Of a DNA stretch of 64,000 nucleotides, positions 20,826-32,502 are shown one piece after another. Below the pieces are notes generated by a model. The model was not told the origin of the DNA and did not search any database. It saw only the letters and a list, made by a program, of their open reading frames with translations. The position numbers and the translations under genes were made by a program. Positions within the stretch are counted from its first letter, which is position 1. Every line of letters starts with the position of its first letter. This DNA is from Desmodesmus armatus (Eukaryota; Chlorophyta; Chlorophyceae; Sphaeropleales; Scenedesmaceae), in contig VIIQ02000228.1 of NCBI GenBank assembly GCA_007449985.2, forward strand, positions 47,315 through 111,314, written 5' to 3'.

Positions 20826-22190
20826 TTGCACCTGGGTCATAAGGTCAGGTGGCTGTGTGATTACTCCTCTGTTTCAGAACGGTTCAACATCTTCTGTTAT
20901 TTTGTTGTCAGGCTGTCGCTGGCAGAGATGCCTGAGGGTTGTGGTGTGCGGCTGGCCTTCAGGGCTGAGGGAGAGGTACTGCCTTGGCACGCCAGGGCTG
21001 GTGGGCCCAGCACCATGTTGACTTTAGCTGCTCTCATGTATGCGGATGACCTAGTACTCATGAGCTGTGCCAGGTGCAAGTTGAAGCTCATGCTCAAGGT
21101 GTTCGACTCTGTCTGCAGCAGCATGGGCATGTGCGTCAATGCGGCCAAGACCGAGCTCATGGCTATTTGTCATGATGGTCAGCCACTAGAGAGTGTGCAG
21201 TTGTCAGGTGGTGAGGCACGATATGTACCCTCTTTCAGGTACTGGGTGGTGTGGTTGACACCTCTGCAAGCTGGGAGGCTGAGGTCACTGCTCGCTCAGC
21301 AAGACCAGGGGCCGTTTTGCAGAGATGCAGCGTGTGTGGGGCGCCCGGAGCATGGGCGTTGAGCTCAAGATGTAATGCTTCCGTGTGTATGTGCTGCCTG
21401 TGCTACTGTTTGGCAGTGAGACCTGGGCTCTTATTGAGAAGCAGGCTGACTGGTTGGAAGTCGTGCACTCTGATTGCCTCCGGCATATACTGAATGTGCG
21501 TCGCGCTGGTCAGCACAGCAAGCAACATCTATGGTATCAGTGTGACACAGTCAGCCTAGCCAGCTACCTCACAGCCCACAGGCTGCGGTGGCTGGAGCAC
21601 GTATTGTGTATGGGGAAGGAGCGTTATCCTCGTCAGGTCCTCTTCTCTTGTATGCACGACGCTGGTGCAGCACCGCGGGGGCCACCGCCTATGAGCTGGG
21701 GAAAGTGTGTCACGAGGGATCTGGAGGCTCTGGGGCAGCCAACGAACATGCACGACCTTACGGATGCATGTGCATTGCGTGGTTCCTGGCGGCGCATGCT
21801 CTACAGACTGACACACTTACGCGCTACTGGGGTGCCTTTCCGGCGACCACTCAATGCCAAACGCAACAGTAGCAGGATGCGGCAGCGCGCTGAGACCCTG
21901 CCGTTCCAGGCAGCATGGTCTGCAAGTGGACCAGGGGTCATGTTCAACCGTGTTGCTTGTATAGTATATGTATAACATGCTACTTATGTTGACTCTTTCT
22001 TGTGCTGTTGGCTTTAAACTAACTACTAAAGGCTGTAACTGGCCCAGGCTTTCTAGTGTCCTAGGTCACTGGTCGCCTGGTGGTGTATTGCTTGTCTTGC
22101 ACCAAGGTCGATTTACTGCTAGCAGCATGCTGCATGCGCGATGAACCTGGCCGAAAACACGTGTGATGATGATTTTGATGATCTCGGATG
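20826..22190 (+). pseudogene. RTE-like LINE reverse transcriptase remnant with 3' tail
   Basis: A first open piece (20826-21362) carries the catalytic MYADDLVLMS (around 21037-21066) and the following NAAKTELMAI helix of a reverse transcriptase. A second piece (21385-21975) carries the RTE-type C-terminus: VLPVLLFGSETW, CLRHILNVRR, LRWLEHVLCMGKERYPRQVL and a WGKCVTRDLEAL end. Between them (21240-21390) the expected YLGG-VDTS-EVTAR stretch is spread over other frames, so at least two frameshifts are needed. The 3' region ends in GATGATGAT-rich sequence at 22165-22195. The N-terminal RT and endonuclease are missing, so this is a dead, 5'-truncated copy. Confidence 0.85.
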
Positions 22191-22195
22191 ATGAT

Positions 22196-24260
22196 CCTAG
22201 GTAGCACAGCGCACTGCTGTCCACCGCTGCTGGGTTACTGAGAGCGCTGCAGCAGGCACAGTATGCAAAGCCTGCACAGCTGTAGAGCATAGAACAGTGG
22301 TGTGCTACAGCACAGCACTTGTGCTGGTAGCAACCCTTGGGGCTGAGGGTTCACATGCCCAGTACAGGGTCTGATGCTGGGCTGTGAAATGCAGACATAG
22401 TGCAACAGGCAGGTATGCAAGGGGGCCATGCAGGTGCACAGGGCAGACAGGTGCAACTGCAGGGCAGCACAGGTTGTTGCAAGTGTTATCACCCGTTGCA
22501 GAAGCTTTGTCGTGCCCCAACTAACACGTATCCCCCCTAACGTTACAACGGAAAACAATTGTGTGAGAAATGTGAAGATCTTGGACGTTTTGGAATTGAC
22601 AGCAGATGTGCATGTGGACAGATCTCACACTCTGGAGCAGACCGTGAGATCATGCCACAAACACCCCTACTTGCGCTGCTCAGAAACCAAAAGCTGCTCA
22701 AATGCATGTATGATAGTTTGAAACCCTGCAAACCCACTCATGTGGCCAAACGGTGATGATACAGCAGCATGATGGGAACACTTGCCCTTCGTGTCCACCC
22801 ACAGGCCATCTGAACGAGATTCAAACGTGCAAATAGAAAAAGGTTTATCTGATAGATATATCCCAGCAGAGTTTCAGCGCCATCTGTTGCTGTCACGTTC
22901 GGACGTTCTGAACGTTCTGCAACTGAGTCCTGCGCGACAAAGCTTCTGCAACGGGTTATAAGCAGCATTGCTTGCAACAAGCCCGTGGCCAGGATTCTGT
23001 GGTTCACACTGCGCATATGCTTAGTCTGGATGCGGTGCAACGTGTCTCAGCTGTGTCGGCGGTTTGACTGTGTCGGTGATCGACAAGCAGTGAACGCTGC
23101 ATGGTGGTCACAGCCAGCACACGACCCCCAGATGGGTGCACGTGTGGGTGTCGGCTGTACTTTAAGCACACCGTGCTAACGCGTTGCCCCCTGACTACCA
23201 CCATGTGGCCAGTAAGCACACACTTGCCTGCCGGGGTATCGGATGCCGGGGGCTTGGCCTTGGGAGGCATCTTGTGTTCTCGTTTTGTAGATAAAGGTAG
23301 TCGGGGTAAGGGTCGCTTGGTCTTGGAAGTGGGAGAGACTGAAGCTAGGGCGTGCCCGCGCTTAAGTAGGTGTTCGATCACAAGTTTGTTGGAAGTCACG
23401 GCAACATGCACTTTGTTTTCCAGCGCTGGATCGCGGGCGCTTAGCACTTGAAGTAATGATTTTGTCAATCTGAAGTGTTTCGCATGACAGGGAGGGCAGG
23501 GCGCGGTGTTTGCGGGTAGGCTTGGCACAGGTTGGGGGCAAATGTTGGTGCTGGGATAAGGGCTGATGCACGCAAGGTTCCAAGCAAATGTTTCAAGTGT
23601 ACGTGTAAGTGTGTAGAGAGCTTTTGAGCAACAGTTGCAGCCATTTTTGTAGGGTTTGGGTTTAGGGTTTAGGGTTACAAGTCATGTGCAAAACACAGAA
23701 CCACACAGCTCCAACCTGGGGTGCACATGGTCAGCCTCTGAGACTCTGGCCTTGCATGTGCAGCGAGCAGCAGTCCAAGACTTGGTGCATAGTGTACATC
23801 AGATGATGATGATGATGATGATGACTAGGTCACACACTTGAGGCAGTGAGAGAGCACAGTCAAAAATACTCATCAAGTAGCAGCAGCAGATTTGCTCATG
23901 AGCAGCAGGAGGGCACACAGTTCGTGATCACATGCCCAAACGTTATCATTTGTATTGGACATTGATTCCAACTACTAAGCAAAGCCTTGAGCTGCTTCGG
24001 GACGTTTTGCCCGGGGTTCAGCAAGGGCAGCGGCACACCCTGGCCTGGGGTCCAATATTCACACACCCTAGCTATTGCTTCCAAACTCGCTGGCAGCGTG
24101 CTGCATGCGTTTATTATCATCACAAAGCTCTTGTTGGAGAGGCAGACGCGAGGCACCAGCTCTGGCTTTGTTCTAATGCAACCGATTGAGGTGCAGCAAA
24201 ACCATCGACCGGCCGAACCAGCCCCAAAGGAGCATCGTAAAGGTATACTAAGGAGGTATC
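22196..24260. other. Mostly unassigned; short Cys-rich frame and interstitial telomere repeat
   Basis: A plus-strand frame at about 22541-22756 encodes a short Cys-containing peptide (LCEKCEDLGRFG, CACGQISHS). A minus-strand frame at 23004-23528 is basic and Pro/Lys-rich. I recognise neither and cannot tell exon from chance. 23650-23682 holds TTTAGGG-type repeats and 23804-23825 a (GAT)n run. Confidence 0.35.
23650..23682 (+). repeat. Interstitial TTTAGGG telomere-type repeat
   Basis: TAGGGTTTGGGTTTAGGGTT and a further TAGGGTTAC give about four degenerate TTTAGGG units. TTTAGGG is the plant-type telomere repeat, also found in several green algae. Chlamydomonas reinhardtii has TTTTAGGG, so this is a weak clue against that species. 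Confidence 0.8.
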
Positions 24261-24284
24261 AAAGCATCCCAGATCCTGCTGGGG

Positions 24285-24451
24285 CCCAAAGCAAAAGGGG
24301 GGGGAGGGAGGGCGAGGGGTTCCGCAGATCGTCAGCAAGGGAGACAGCACCGATCACAGCCACCGAGGGAGTGGGAGTTCTGGACCTGGAAGAGCCTAAA
24401 ACTGAGGGGGGGGGGGGGGTACAACGGGGTCTTAGGTTTGTGGTGGACCCC
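24285..24451. mobile_element. Partial MITE-like element, one terminus
   Basis: The right end, GGGTCTTAGGTTTGTGGTGG then ACCCC, matches the terminal repeat of the elements at 25986 and 61264. Internal words (GTCAGCAAGGGAGACAGCA, GAGCCTAAAACTGAGGGGG) are the complement of words inside 25986-26289. The left terminus is not recognisable. Confidence 0.6.
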
Positions 24452-25017
24452 CAGCACTGCCAGGACCTCAGTATGATACAACATGATATAACAATATAAT
24501 ACAACATTACGCAACAGGACGTCTGCACTGCCACAGGGCAGCTGCCCTCACCTGAAACATAACAGCCACTGTGCTGCTGCCTTCTTGAGCCTTATGGTTG
24601 GTTGATTACGTCAGGTCTGTATAGTGAGGGTAACAAATAGCTTGCAGTTGAAGGATTGCGATATGGACTGGGCCACGAGCCACTTACGACGTTTTGCATT
24701 GCCAACCAGAAACACATACAGAACCCTTTGGAAGACAGTCAAACAGCCCCAGGCCTTGGCCCCAGACCAGGGTGTCCAGTTGCACTGTAATCGGGGCCGG
24801 TGTAATTAATTACATGTAAGACACTGTAAGACTGACGCCAACCCCCCTCCTGATCCGGGTTGAATCAAACCTGCATCTTGGGCCTTGGTTGCAACTCGAC
24901 TTTCATCTGCTCCTCGGTAGGGGATTCATTGCCCCCTTAATAACTTTTGGGCAAGAAGCAAGAACTCCATGTGTCAAGTTCATATATTCACAGACACCAA
25001 ATGCTGCCTCCTGGGAT
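24452..25017. other. Downstream flank of the glycosyltransferase gene
   Basis: No coding feature. The 3' untranslated region of the minus-strand gene should lie here. TGTAA-type polyadenylation words, typical of green algae, can be seen on the minus strand (TTACATGTAA region near 24808-24835), but I cannot assign one. Confidence 0.35.
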
Positions 25018-28000
25018 TCAAGCACCCGAACTGTTGCTGGACGCTGATGTTGCATCCACCCAACAACCACGGTCCTGAAATGTTGGCGATGCAATGCCCT
25101 GCTTCTTGCCACGCAAACTGCTGACCACACCAACATGCTGTGCAAGATTGGGATAGTAAGCCCAAAGCGCCTTGTGGCGGGATGTCAAAAAGTCATTCAG
25201 CAGCCAATCAACAGGGGCCTCACAGAACTGCCTGGTCAAGAATGGAACCAACTCCTCCACCACATCCCTGCGAAAAGCCACTGCCACAAATCCGAAATGA
25301 ACAGCTCCTGCATTTACCCTCACTGGGATGCTCCCACTATTTGATGTGAATAGTGTCACCACGTCCACTGTGTCGTTGGATGCAGCTTTTGCTTCAAGAA
25401 ACTGCTGCAACTTCTGCAAATAGCCTGGTGCGACCACAACATCATCTTGAAGAAAAACAATGTGTGTTACAGAAGACTGCAATCGCAGGGCTGCTGTGAG
25501 TGTAAATACAGTGTCTAGCGCTTCCTTGCTTCGCCACCAGAACCTGTCCGGGGGGTCGCCAGCAGCGGGAGACAGTCTCTCACGTTCCTGATGCAGCAGC
25601 ATTTAGTGGATGGAAGGTGAGTGAGTAAAAAGCATCCTGATGCTGGCAGCTGCCAGCTTCATTGCATGTACCTCTGCCCTGTTGGTGGTTGCGCCTACTC
25701 AGGCTCTGTATCGCTGTTTTGGCCCACAGCACATTTTTTGCTGAACACTATAGTTGCAAATGCTTGGCATTGGCAACTGTGCTTGGCGTTGGCAATCGCC
25801 TCAAGGGGGAAGGATACAATCAGCAGTGCAAAGGCTGTTTGGTATGAAACTTGGGTTATCACACTGATCAAACACTGATCAGGTCCTTGGGCTCTCAACA
25901 AAATCTCACCACACCAACCAAATGCCACACAGCACTTGATCTGTGCAGCTGAAAGTAGACGTGGGACTAACTCAAGGTTATACAAGGGGTCCACCACAAG
26001 CCTGAGACCCCACCGGGGGTGGGTGGGTGGGGGGGGGGGGGGGCAAAAATCGTTGTACCCCTCCCCCCTCTCCGTTGTAGGCCCTTTGAGCCAAAACACC
26101 CACACCCCCGGCAGCTTTTAGGCTCGTTATCATTACTGCTGTCTCCCTTGCTGACAAGCTGCTGAACCCCTCCCCCCCCCCCCTTCCAATTTAGGCTGTT
26201 TTCGCAATCGAACCATCCCCTCTCTCCGGTTAAGGCTTGGCGTCATCCCCCCCCCCCCCCCCCCGGGTCTTAGGTTTGTGGTGGACCCCTAAGCCAATTA
26301 CTGTTACCGATACATGGTTCAGGTCGAGCCTGAACAGTGTTCAGTGAAGACCCCGTAGGGAGCCAACGAGGCTTACATAGCTAGCACACTTAGGGACAAA
26401 CGTTTTTGCAACCGACACAAATTCCCTGTCACCCCAAGACAGCAGTAGTTTCCGTTGCTGTCCGGTATTTGAATGTTTCTCAGCTTTGCCATTGCACTGC
26501 TGCTGTGCGTTGGCCAAGGTGGTCAGCGCGGTGTTTTGTGGTGCGTGCAGCCTGCGATCAAGACTGCCTTCCCCCACCCGGTTGATGCCATGCGCGCGCC
26601 TAGCCTTAGCCTTAGTAGCCGCACGCCGCACCAGCACCAAGCGCCTAGCTCCTCTGCCTACACCTTCCTTGTTGATGGGGTGGTAAGCAGGGGTGTGCCG
26701 TTACAGTTACACACTTTACATTACACGTAATTACACTGTAATTACAGTGTAAATTACAAGGCCATCAACGGTGTGTAAGCAGTGTAAGGCAGTTCCACAG
26801 CAGTGTTACAGTGCCTGACGCAGGACCACTGGTAAGAGCCTTGGGGTGCCTGCTCAGCTTCCACCAGCCTGTGGCCTGTTTGGTGTGTGTTCCAGAGATG
26901 AAATTGCCACTTGTTTTCAGGGGCGCTGGCTGCCAGGTTGGCCTTCTCTGTGCTGAAGCAGCGCATGGCTTTGGGGGGCAGGGGGGTGGGCTGGGGGTGA
27001 GGCATACATGCAGCTGGTGGGGCTATTTGCAGCATCCATTCCTGTGGCTACAGCCTGGACTGAAGGGTGTGGGGGTCAAAGTCACCTTGCAATGTGGGGG
27101 TCAAAGTCACCTTGCAATTTCAGGCACTTTTTGAGGGGGTCACCCCCAGGGTTGCACTTGCATGCATTGATGGTTGCAGTGATTGGCAGAGGCTGTCATG
27201 CAACTGCCCTGGTAGTGCACATCTTCAGCTGTGTGGTGGTGGGTACTGATGGCAAAGCTGATGTTCTAGCTTGTGAGTGCCACTGTGTCAGTCACATTGA
27301 GCAAACTTTTTGGTCCCTAGGTGTACATTCATGTTTGTTGTTGACTGGTATTCATGTTGTACTTGCAGCTGTAGGTAGGGACCCCTAGTCACCCATGGTC
27401 ACCATCGCGACTTTGGCTGTTTGTGATGTGGTTTTTGCTGGTGTATCACAGCCACAGTACATACCAATAAACCTGAATGAAAGCATGCTTGGACCTGTTT
27501 GTGTCTGTCATGACTGTCATGGCTGAGCAGCTGCTGATCACCATTGAAGCAAAAATATGTGCTGCTAGGCGGGCAGAGAGGGCCTGCAGCGATGCAGCTA
27601 CAGTGATCCTTGTAACAGTGATCCTTGTAACAGTGATCCTTGTAACATAAGGCAGCATGTGCAGCTAGCTGCGGAGACATGACAGTCGCAGCACGCCCTG
27701 TTCCAGCACCATTTAGGTCAGACATACGCATTTCTGAGGGGGGTTTGGACATGCAATCCCCCTGCAACACAAGCCACTCCAATGCCGTTTCAGTGTTTCA
27801 GGATGTTGAATGATGTCTCTAGCACCCCTCTACCTAGCCGGAGGTCCTGTTTGCTTCCTGCCTAAGGGCAGGACAAGACATACCAATTGCCTGCAACATC
27901 GGCTTTATGTCGAAGCCATAACAGCCGCACTAAAGAACGGAAACTGCTATTCTGAATAGACTTAAGTACCAAGATGTTTCTGGGTCCTGCAAAGTTGCGC

Positions 28001-30074
28001 AGGCGCAGTGCATTTGAACTTCTCTTTGAGCCAGAGCGATGACAGTTGGGCTACAAAGGCAGCGTAAACATGGTTGAATGATGTTATAAAGGTAAAGGGC
28101 TTTGCTTTGAGTCAAATGCGCAGCCACAAGGGGCTGTGCCCTGCCCAACAGCAGCACTGGGGGGCCCCTTCACCGGCTTGTGGGTAAAAATGTAAGAAGC
28201 GATTGGCCAGCCATTTTCAGGACGTCCAAAATCACACATGCCACAGTGCCTGGAGCATTTTGGTAAGGTTCTGCAATGTCAATTATCTGTAATATTCATC
28301 AGAAATTGTACCTTGCTCCTTGATACATTTTTGAAATGCCTAAGCATTATCTCAAAATCTACATTGCAGGATCTTTTGCCATTGCAGCTGTGGGCTCATC
28401 ACATGTGATTGAGGCACCCTGCAAATTTGCAGACCAATCGCTCCTTACAATTTTGGGTTAATGCCTGTGGGTCACTTTTCTGCAGTGCCACTTTGACAGC
28501 CGCGGTTTAACAGGCAGCAGTCCCCTGAACCCCAATGCGCATAGGTTTTGGCATGGCATGACCCCCTAGGATGGCAGGGGTGTAACCTGTGAGTCCACAG
28601 TTACACTTACAAGGCCTTGACTCAAACAGGAAAACCAAGAACAATGTTCATGGTGCCAGGTGCAGTTCTTAGCGTCTGAAGCTCCTTGAGTGGGCAACAG
28701 CACCTGATCCCAATCAATAGCTGGCAGTAGCTATCATACGCCCCTGGGAACCTTGTAGGACATGCCCGCTCTTCAGGATGCCGACATATGTGAAATGGTC
28801 CATTACTCCACTGCGTTGGCAAACAAGTTCCCAAACTTCCTGCAGCAGGAATGGGTTGGAGACCTATGAAATTCCAAATCAGACTGGATAGCAACGTATA
28901 CCTTCAATTCATACACAATTGTTTTTTTGTCTTTGACACCATGGCATCATTGTGCTTTTATTGTCAGGGCTCTACTTCCTGCACCCCTGTAGTGTACGTT
29001 CACTGGTATACCAGGCCCTACAATTACCCAGCCAGGGGCGGCATTAGCCCCAGGTCCAGGCAACCCCTGAGAATGTGAAAAACTTGAAACAAATACTGAA
29101 CCCCATACGGTTGAACCCCTCTTTGCCGTTTGCTTGCCCTCACACATGCACCTGTCACCTTTGTCACATCCAGGGGACACCTCTGTTTGCCACGGCACTT
29201 GCTGTAGCAAAAGTTGATCTATGATGATGCAAAGTAGCAGGCATGATGAGCGCCCCTGAAAATGTCTACTGCTACCTGTCCTCCCACCAGGGGCGCCCCA
29301 GGCCTCTGCTACTCACACACCTTTACTACTTCACCCCTTCACACCAGCAGGGTGCTTTTGGCCTCCACCTGCCTGACAAGTCCTCACCAGGGGGTCACCA
29401 TATTATATATAGGATTTGGCATGGTTGCAGTGCGCACAGCAAGCTCTGACTGACAATCTCAGGCCTGATAAAGTGATACCAAATAACTGAATAACGAGTC
29501 CAGGTTCATTATGTAGCTACAGTGAAAGGCCTAGTTGTGATGTTATCAACTTACTTGATGACACATATCTGCAGGGCCTGCAACCATGGCTGATTCAGGT
29601 GCCTTGGCTCACCTGTTGTGTAATCTGGGTACGGTTTACCAAATCCATAACAAACGATGGTTCGTGCAAAGGGGCAGGCATGCTCTTCCGGTTGACTAAT
29701 GTCAAGCCATTTCGCAGGTAGTGCTGCACACGCGGACTTTGTGCCAGCTCTGACAGGTGCTTGCCCGGCGGTACCTCTGTGTTGACCAGAGCCACAGAGG
29801 GCCACGTACTGGGACCCCCGACTATTGCAAACACACAGTAGTTGCTCAAGATGCAATTGGTTACGTAGTTGAAGGGGCCAGGTCTAGGCGCAGAAGCGAT
29901 GGCAACCGTGAAAGACACATTGACGTGCTGGGACCCTTGTGAAGTTTTAGCAATCAGTTGCCGGGGCCTGCGCTGCAACAATAACATCACCACACACAGT
30001 GACACAACCAGGCATGGAAGCCATTTTGAAGACCTCAACCTGGCGACCCTGGCACCAGCCTTCTTGCTGTTCAT
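25018..30074 (-). CDS. GT54/MGAT4-like type II membrane glycosyltransferase
   Basis: Two exons join in phase 0: 30074-29640 and 25587-25018, about 334 residues. The start is the ATG at 30074, which gives a short basic N-terminus then a membrane anchor (WLPCLVVSLCVVMLLLQ), the layout of a Golgi type II enzyme. Exon 1 continues with SFTVAIASAPRPG and ALVNTEVPPGKHLSEL, equivalent to the start of the GT54 domain. Exon 2 has GDPPDRFWWRSKEALD, a metal-site-like FLQDDVVVAPGYL, APVDWLLNDFL and LAQHVGVVSSLRGK, in the same order as in animal N-acetylglucosaminyltransferase IV (MGAT4). The donor is TTG/GTAAAC and the acceptor CATCAG/GAACG. It is shorter than animal MGAT4 (about 535 residues). Sugar donor and acceptor cannot be told from sequence, and no transcript supports the splice. 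Confidence 0.75.
25986..26289. mobile_element. MITE-like element, 304 bp, with imperfect ~25-bp TIRs
   Basis: The left end GGGGTCCACCACAAGCCTGA and right end TTAGGTTTGTGGTGGACCCC are inverted repeats with two or three mismatches. The interior is C-rich, with TTTTAGGCTCG and GTTAAGGCTTGG words spaced like those in the 61264-61549 copy. Flanks CAA / TAA do not form a clean duplication. Non-coding. Confidence 0.75.
26731..26752. repeat. Perfect 22-bp palindrome
   Basis: TTACACTGTAA is followed directly by its reverse complement TTACAGTGTAA. It lies in a local run of TTACA words (26701-26757). Confidence 0.85.
27598..27648. repeat. Three tandem 16-bp repeats
   Basis: The unit AGTGATCCTTGTAAC, with one separating base, is repeated three times without visible change. 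Confidence 0.85.
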
Positions 30075-32228
30075 GTTGTTCAACGTTGCATAGAGTGCAG
30101 CAAGCTGCAATTCCCGGCAGTGCGTCGATCAGTCTGATTGCTGGGCGCACAGCATTGAGGCGACGAAGCCACTATTTTCCTAGAGAAATTTCAAAAGATT
30201 GCTAGAAATGAGGGTGCAACTGGAGTGTCCCACCAAAAGGGCCCCAACAAAAGACCTAAAGACTGAGCCCTCAAGACCGATATCGAAACAAATTCGTCTA
30301 CCACCCAGCAGGCCTCAGGCAGAGGCCCAATACTTATTTTTCTCTACCACCTGTAACTTAGTAAGGGGGGGAGGAGACTACGGTCAGCTGTCCGGTCCCG
30401 ACCGTCCGTTCGGATTCAGGTTTCTGTAAATGAGGTGTTAAAAAAAGAAAAGATATATTGGGGTACAAGGTGGGGTTCCTCAAATTTGCCCGCCCCACCA
30501 ATTTGCCCACCCAGCTGTTTTGGCGAGTACACCCACAGGCCCTGCCCTTTTGGAGAGTGTGTATGTGTATACGTAGAGGATGATCTGTGATATCAGATTT
30601 GGCCAGACACGAGGTTCATAACAGCAGCAGCAGATGGTGTTCACACACTTGGTCCGCTATGTTGGAAGGAGTCGCGAGGCGCGGAAAGAATGATACGATA
30701 ACGATTTGCACATCAACAGTTGCGATGGCAACAGCAGCACAGCCGTGGGGGCATTGCAGGTGCTGCTGCTGCTGCATCCGCACAACTTAAAAGAAATTTC
30801 AAACCACTTCTGGTCATACCAAGCATCCATTCGAGAGCTTGCAGCTGCTGCTGGGCCACAATCCGGGCTGCAGAAAGCAAGTTCTGCCCTGTTACTTTTA
30901 GTTACTTTTCTTGACTTTATTTTACTTTTTTTACTTTCTTTTTCGTTTTTCCGGACCTAGGCTGGGAAAACCGCCATACAATTATTATGTGGAACATATC
31001 CCAGCCTTCAAAAGCTCGTTGTGCTGCATATTCAGGGTGGGCAAATTTGAGGGACACTGATGATGATGTGCTGCTGCTGTCGCCATATCACGCTCCAAAC
31101 CCAACGGCTGCCCGTCAAAATGGAAACGGTTCACTATCAAATGTACTTAGTGATGTTTGCGTCTTAGAATGCAGGTCCGGAAGTTGAATGGGTAGCAGAA
31201 CGGGACAGGGCAATTACACACGGCTGGGGCTGCAAAAAGGAAATCAAGTAATCCAAATGCATCTAGGGGGCCGCCACCCGGATGACGTACGTTCCTATGA
31301 GCTGCGTCCCTTCCAGATTTTGTATTACCTGCAGCCCTGTGTTGAAACATGTATTGGAGTGCATGTCTAGACAATGCAGGTCCGGAAGTTAAACGGGTGG
31401 GTGGAAAGGGCAGGGCATGACAGTTTGGCGTGGCAAATTACTGTGGCTTTTCAGTGCCAAACGACTACCGTTCGGTAGCTTAAGACCTATTGATTCTGAA
31501 AAACTGCGATTTTGTAAGGGGTTGCTTGGTCGAAAAGATACAGCGAGTGACGAAAGGGTGAGACAGTAACCTGGACCATTACTAGTTTCCTTTCTAGTTG
31601 GCTGCTGCTAGCTTGGTTCACTTGGCTGCATTGCACCAGTATGGATCTACCAATGCTCTTGGTATCACCGATTTAGTAGATTTCTACCCCTACTTCTATT
31701 CCAATCAGACCCAGATGGAGCGGTTACCAGTCGATTTATTTAGGGTGGCTCCTGTGGAGTTGGTCTGGTGGGGTTAGCAGGGTGGAGGTGCCTACTTGCT
31801 TGCAGAGGTCCCGCTGCTACAGTGTGGTGTGTGGAATGTGCATAGTGCCGTCAACATGTTGAATCGACTTTGTAATAATACAAAGTGCATGCCAGGCGAC
31901 TTGCACAGTGGTAGTTGGCGATGCCTTGTTATAACAGCTGTTACAACAACTGCCACTTCTGAACGAGGCACCGGATGCCCCGGGTGAGCATTGATCTGTT
32001 ATCAGAGCATGCATGTTCCAGTTTTTCCTCCCGTTTATTTCTCGTTCAGCAGACTGCACGTAAAACGCACATTGCAAACTCGCGGCCTGCTGCACTGTGG
32101 CTGAAAGCCCGAAAATTGGAGGTGTAGTTTGTAAAGTTCCATCCTTTCAGATGATGCAACGGTGCTGGCATGCCTTTGTTACAACAATTGCCACGATTTT
32201 GGACAGCCCCCTACCCTCATCTGGGGCT
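30075..32228. other. Upstream flank of the glycosyltransferase; no gene seen
   Basis: The promoter of the minus-strand gene should lie just right of 30074; no clear TATA box was recognised. Two copies of GCAGGTCCGGAAGTTRAA occur at about 31171 and 31376. The 70-bp block 31334-31403 reappears exactly at 34933-35002. Short frames only. Confidence 0.4.
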
Positions 32229-32233
32229 CTTAC

Positions 32234-32498
32234 TGTTGATTTGGTGTTGTTTATGCTCGGACAATCATGCACCTTGAGTCATGAAGTTAGCTATGCCCAC
32301 AAGTTGGCTATACCCTGACTCCCTACCAGTATATACGCGCACCAGACCTTGAGGTGTGTTGGATCTAATAAGTATTGTCTGGCTCTTTATGTAAGTAAGT
32401 CTCTCCATGCTCCACCTGTCCACAACCATCCGTCCACAATAGCAGTGACTCCCGCCTGCTCTCCGCAGCGTCACTACAGTCCCCACCAAACCCCAACA
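32234..32498 (+). repeat. 5' LTR of the gag-only element
   Basis: 265 bp, TGTTGATTTGG...CCCCAACA. A possible TATA-like word TATATACGC is at about 32330-32338, and TTATGTAAGT follows near 32387. Confidence 0.95.
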
Positions 32499-32502
32499 GG
32501 TT

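Larger units (their letters stand above)
25588..29639 (-). other. Intron 1 of the glycosyltransferase gene (~4.05 kb)
   Basis: This single long intron is inferred from the phase-0 match of the flanking exons and from protein continuity. It holds the MITE-like element at 25986-26289, a perfect 22-bp palindrome at 26731-26752, a 25-bp tandem duplication near 27068-27118 and three 16-bp repeats at 27598-27648. A minus-strand frame at 28622-28894 has no similarity to the expected protein, so I leave it out of the gene. Confidence 0.6.

Noticed and set aside
22541..22756. Cys-rich short frame (LCEKCEDLGRFG) as a zinc-binding protein
   Set aside because: Cys spacing fits no family I know, there is no convincing start or splice site, and it is under 75 codons.
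28622..28894. Possible middle exon of the glycosyltransferase (ends TMNIVLGFPV)
   Set aside because: Exon 1 and exon 2 already join in phase 0 with continuous GT54 similarity, and this frame has no good donor.
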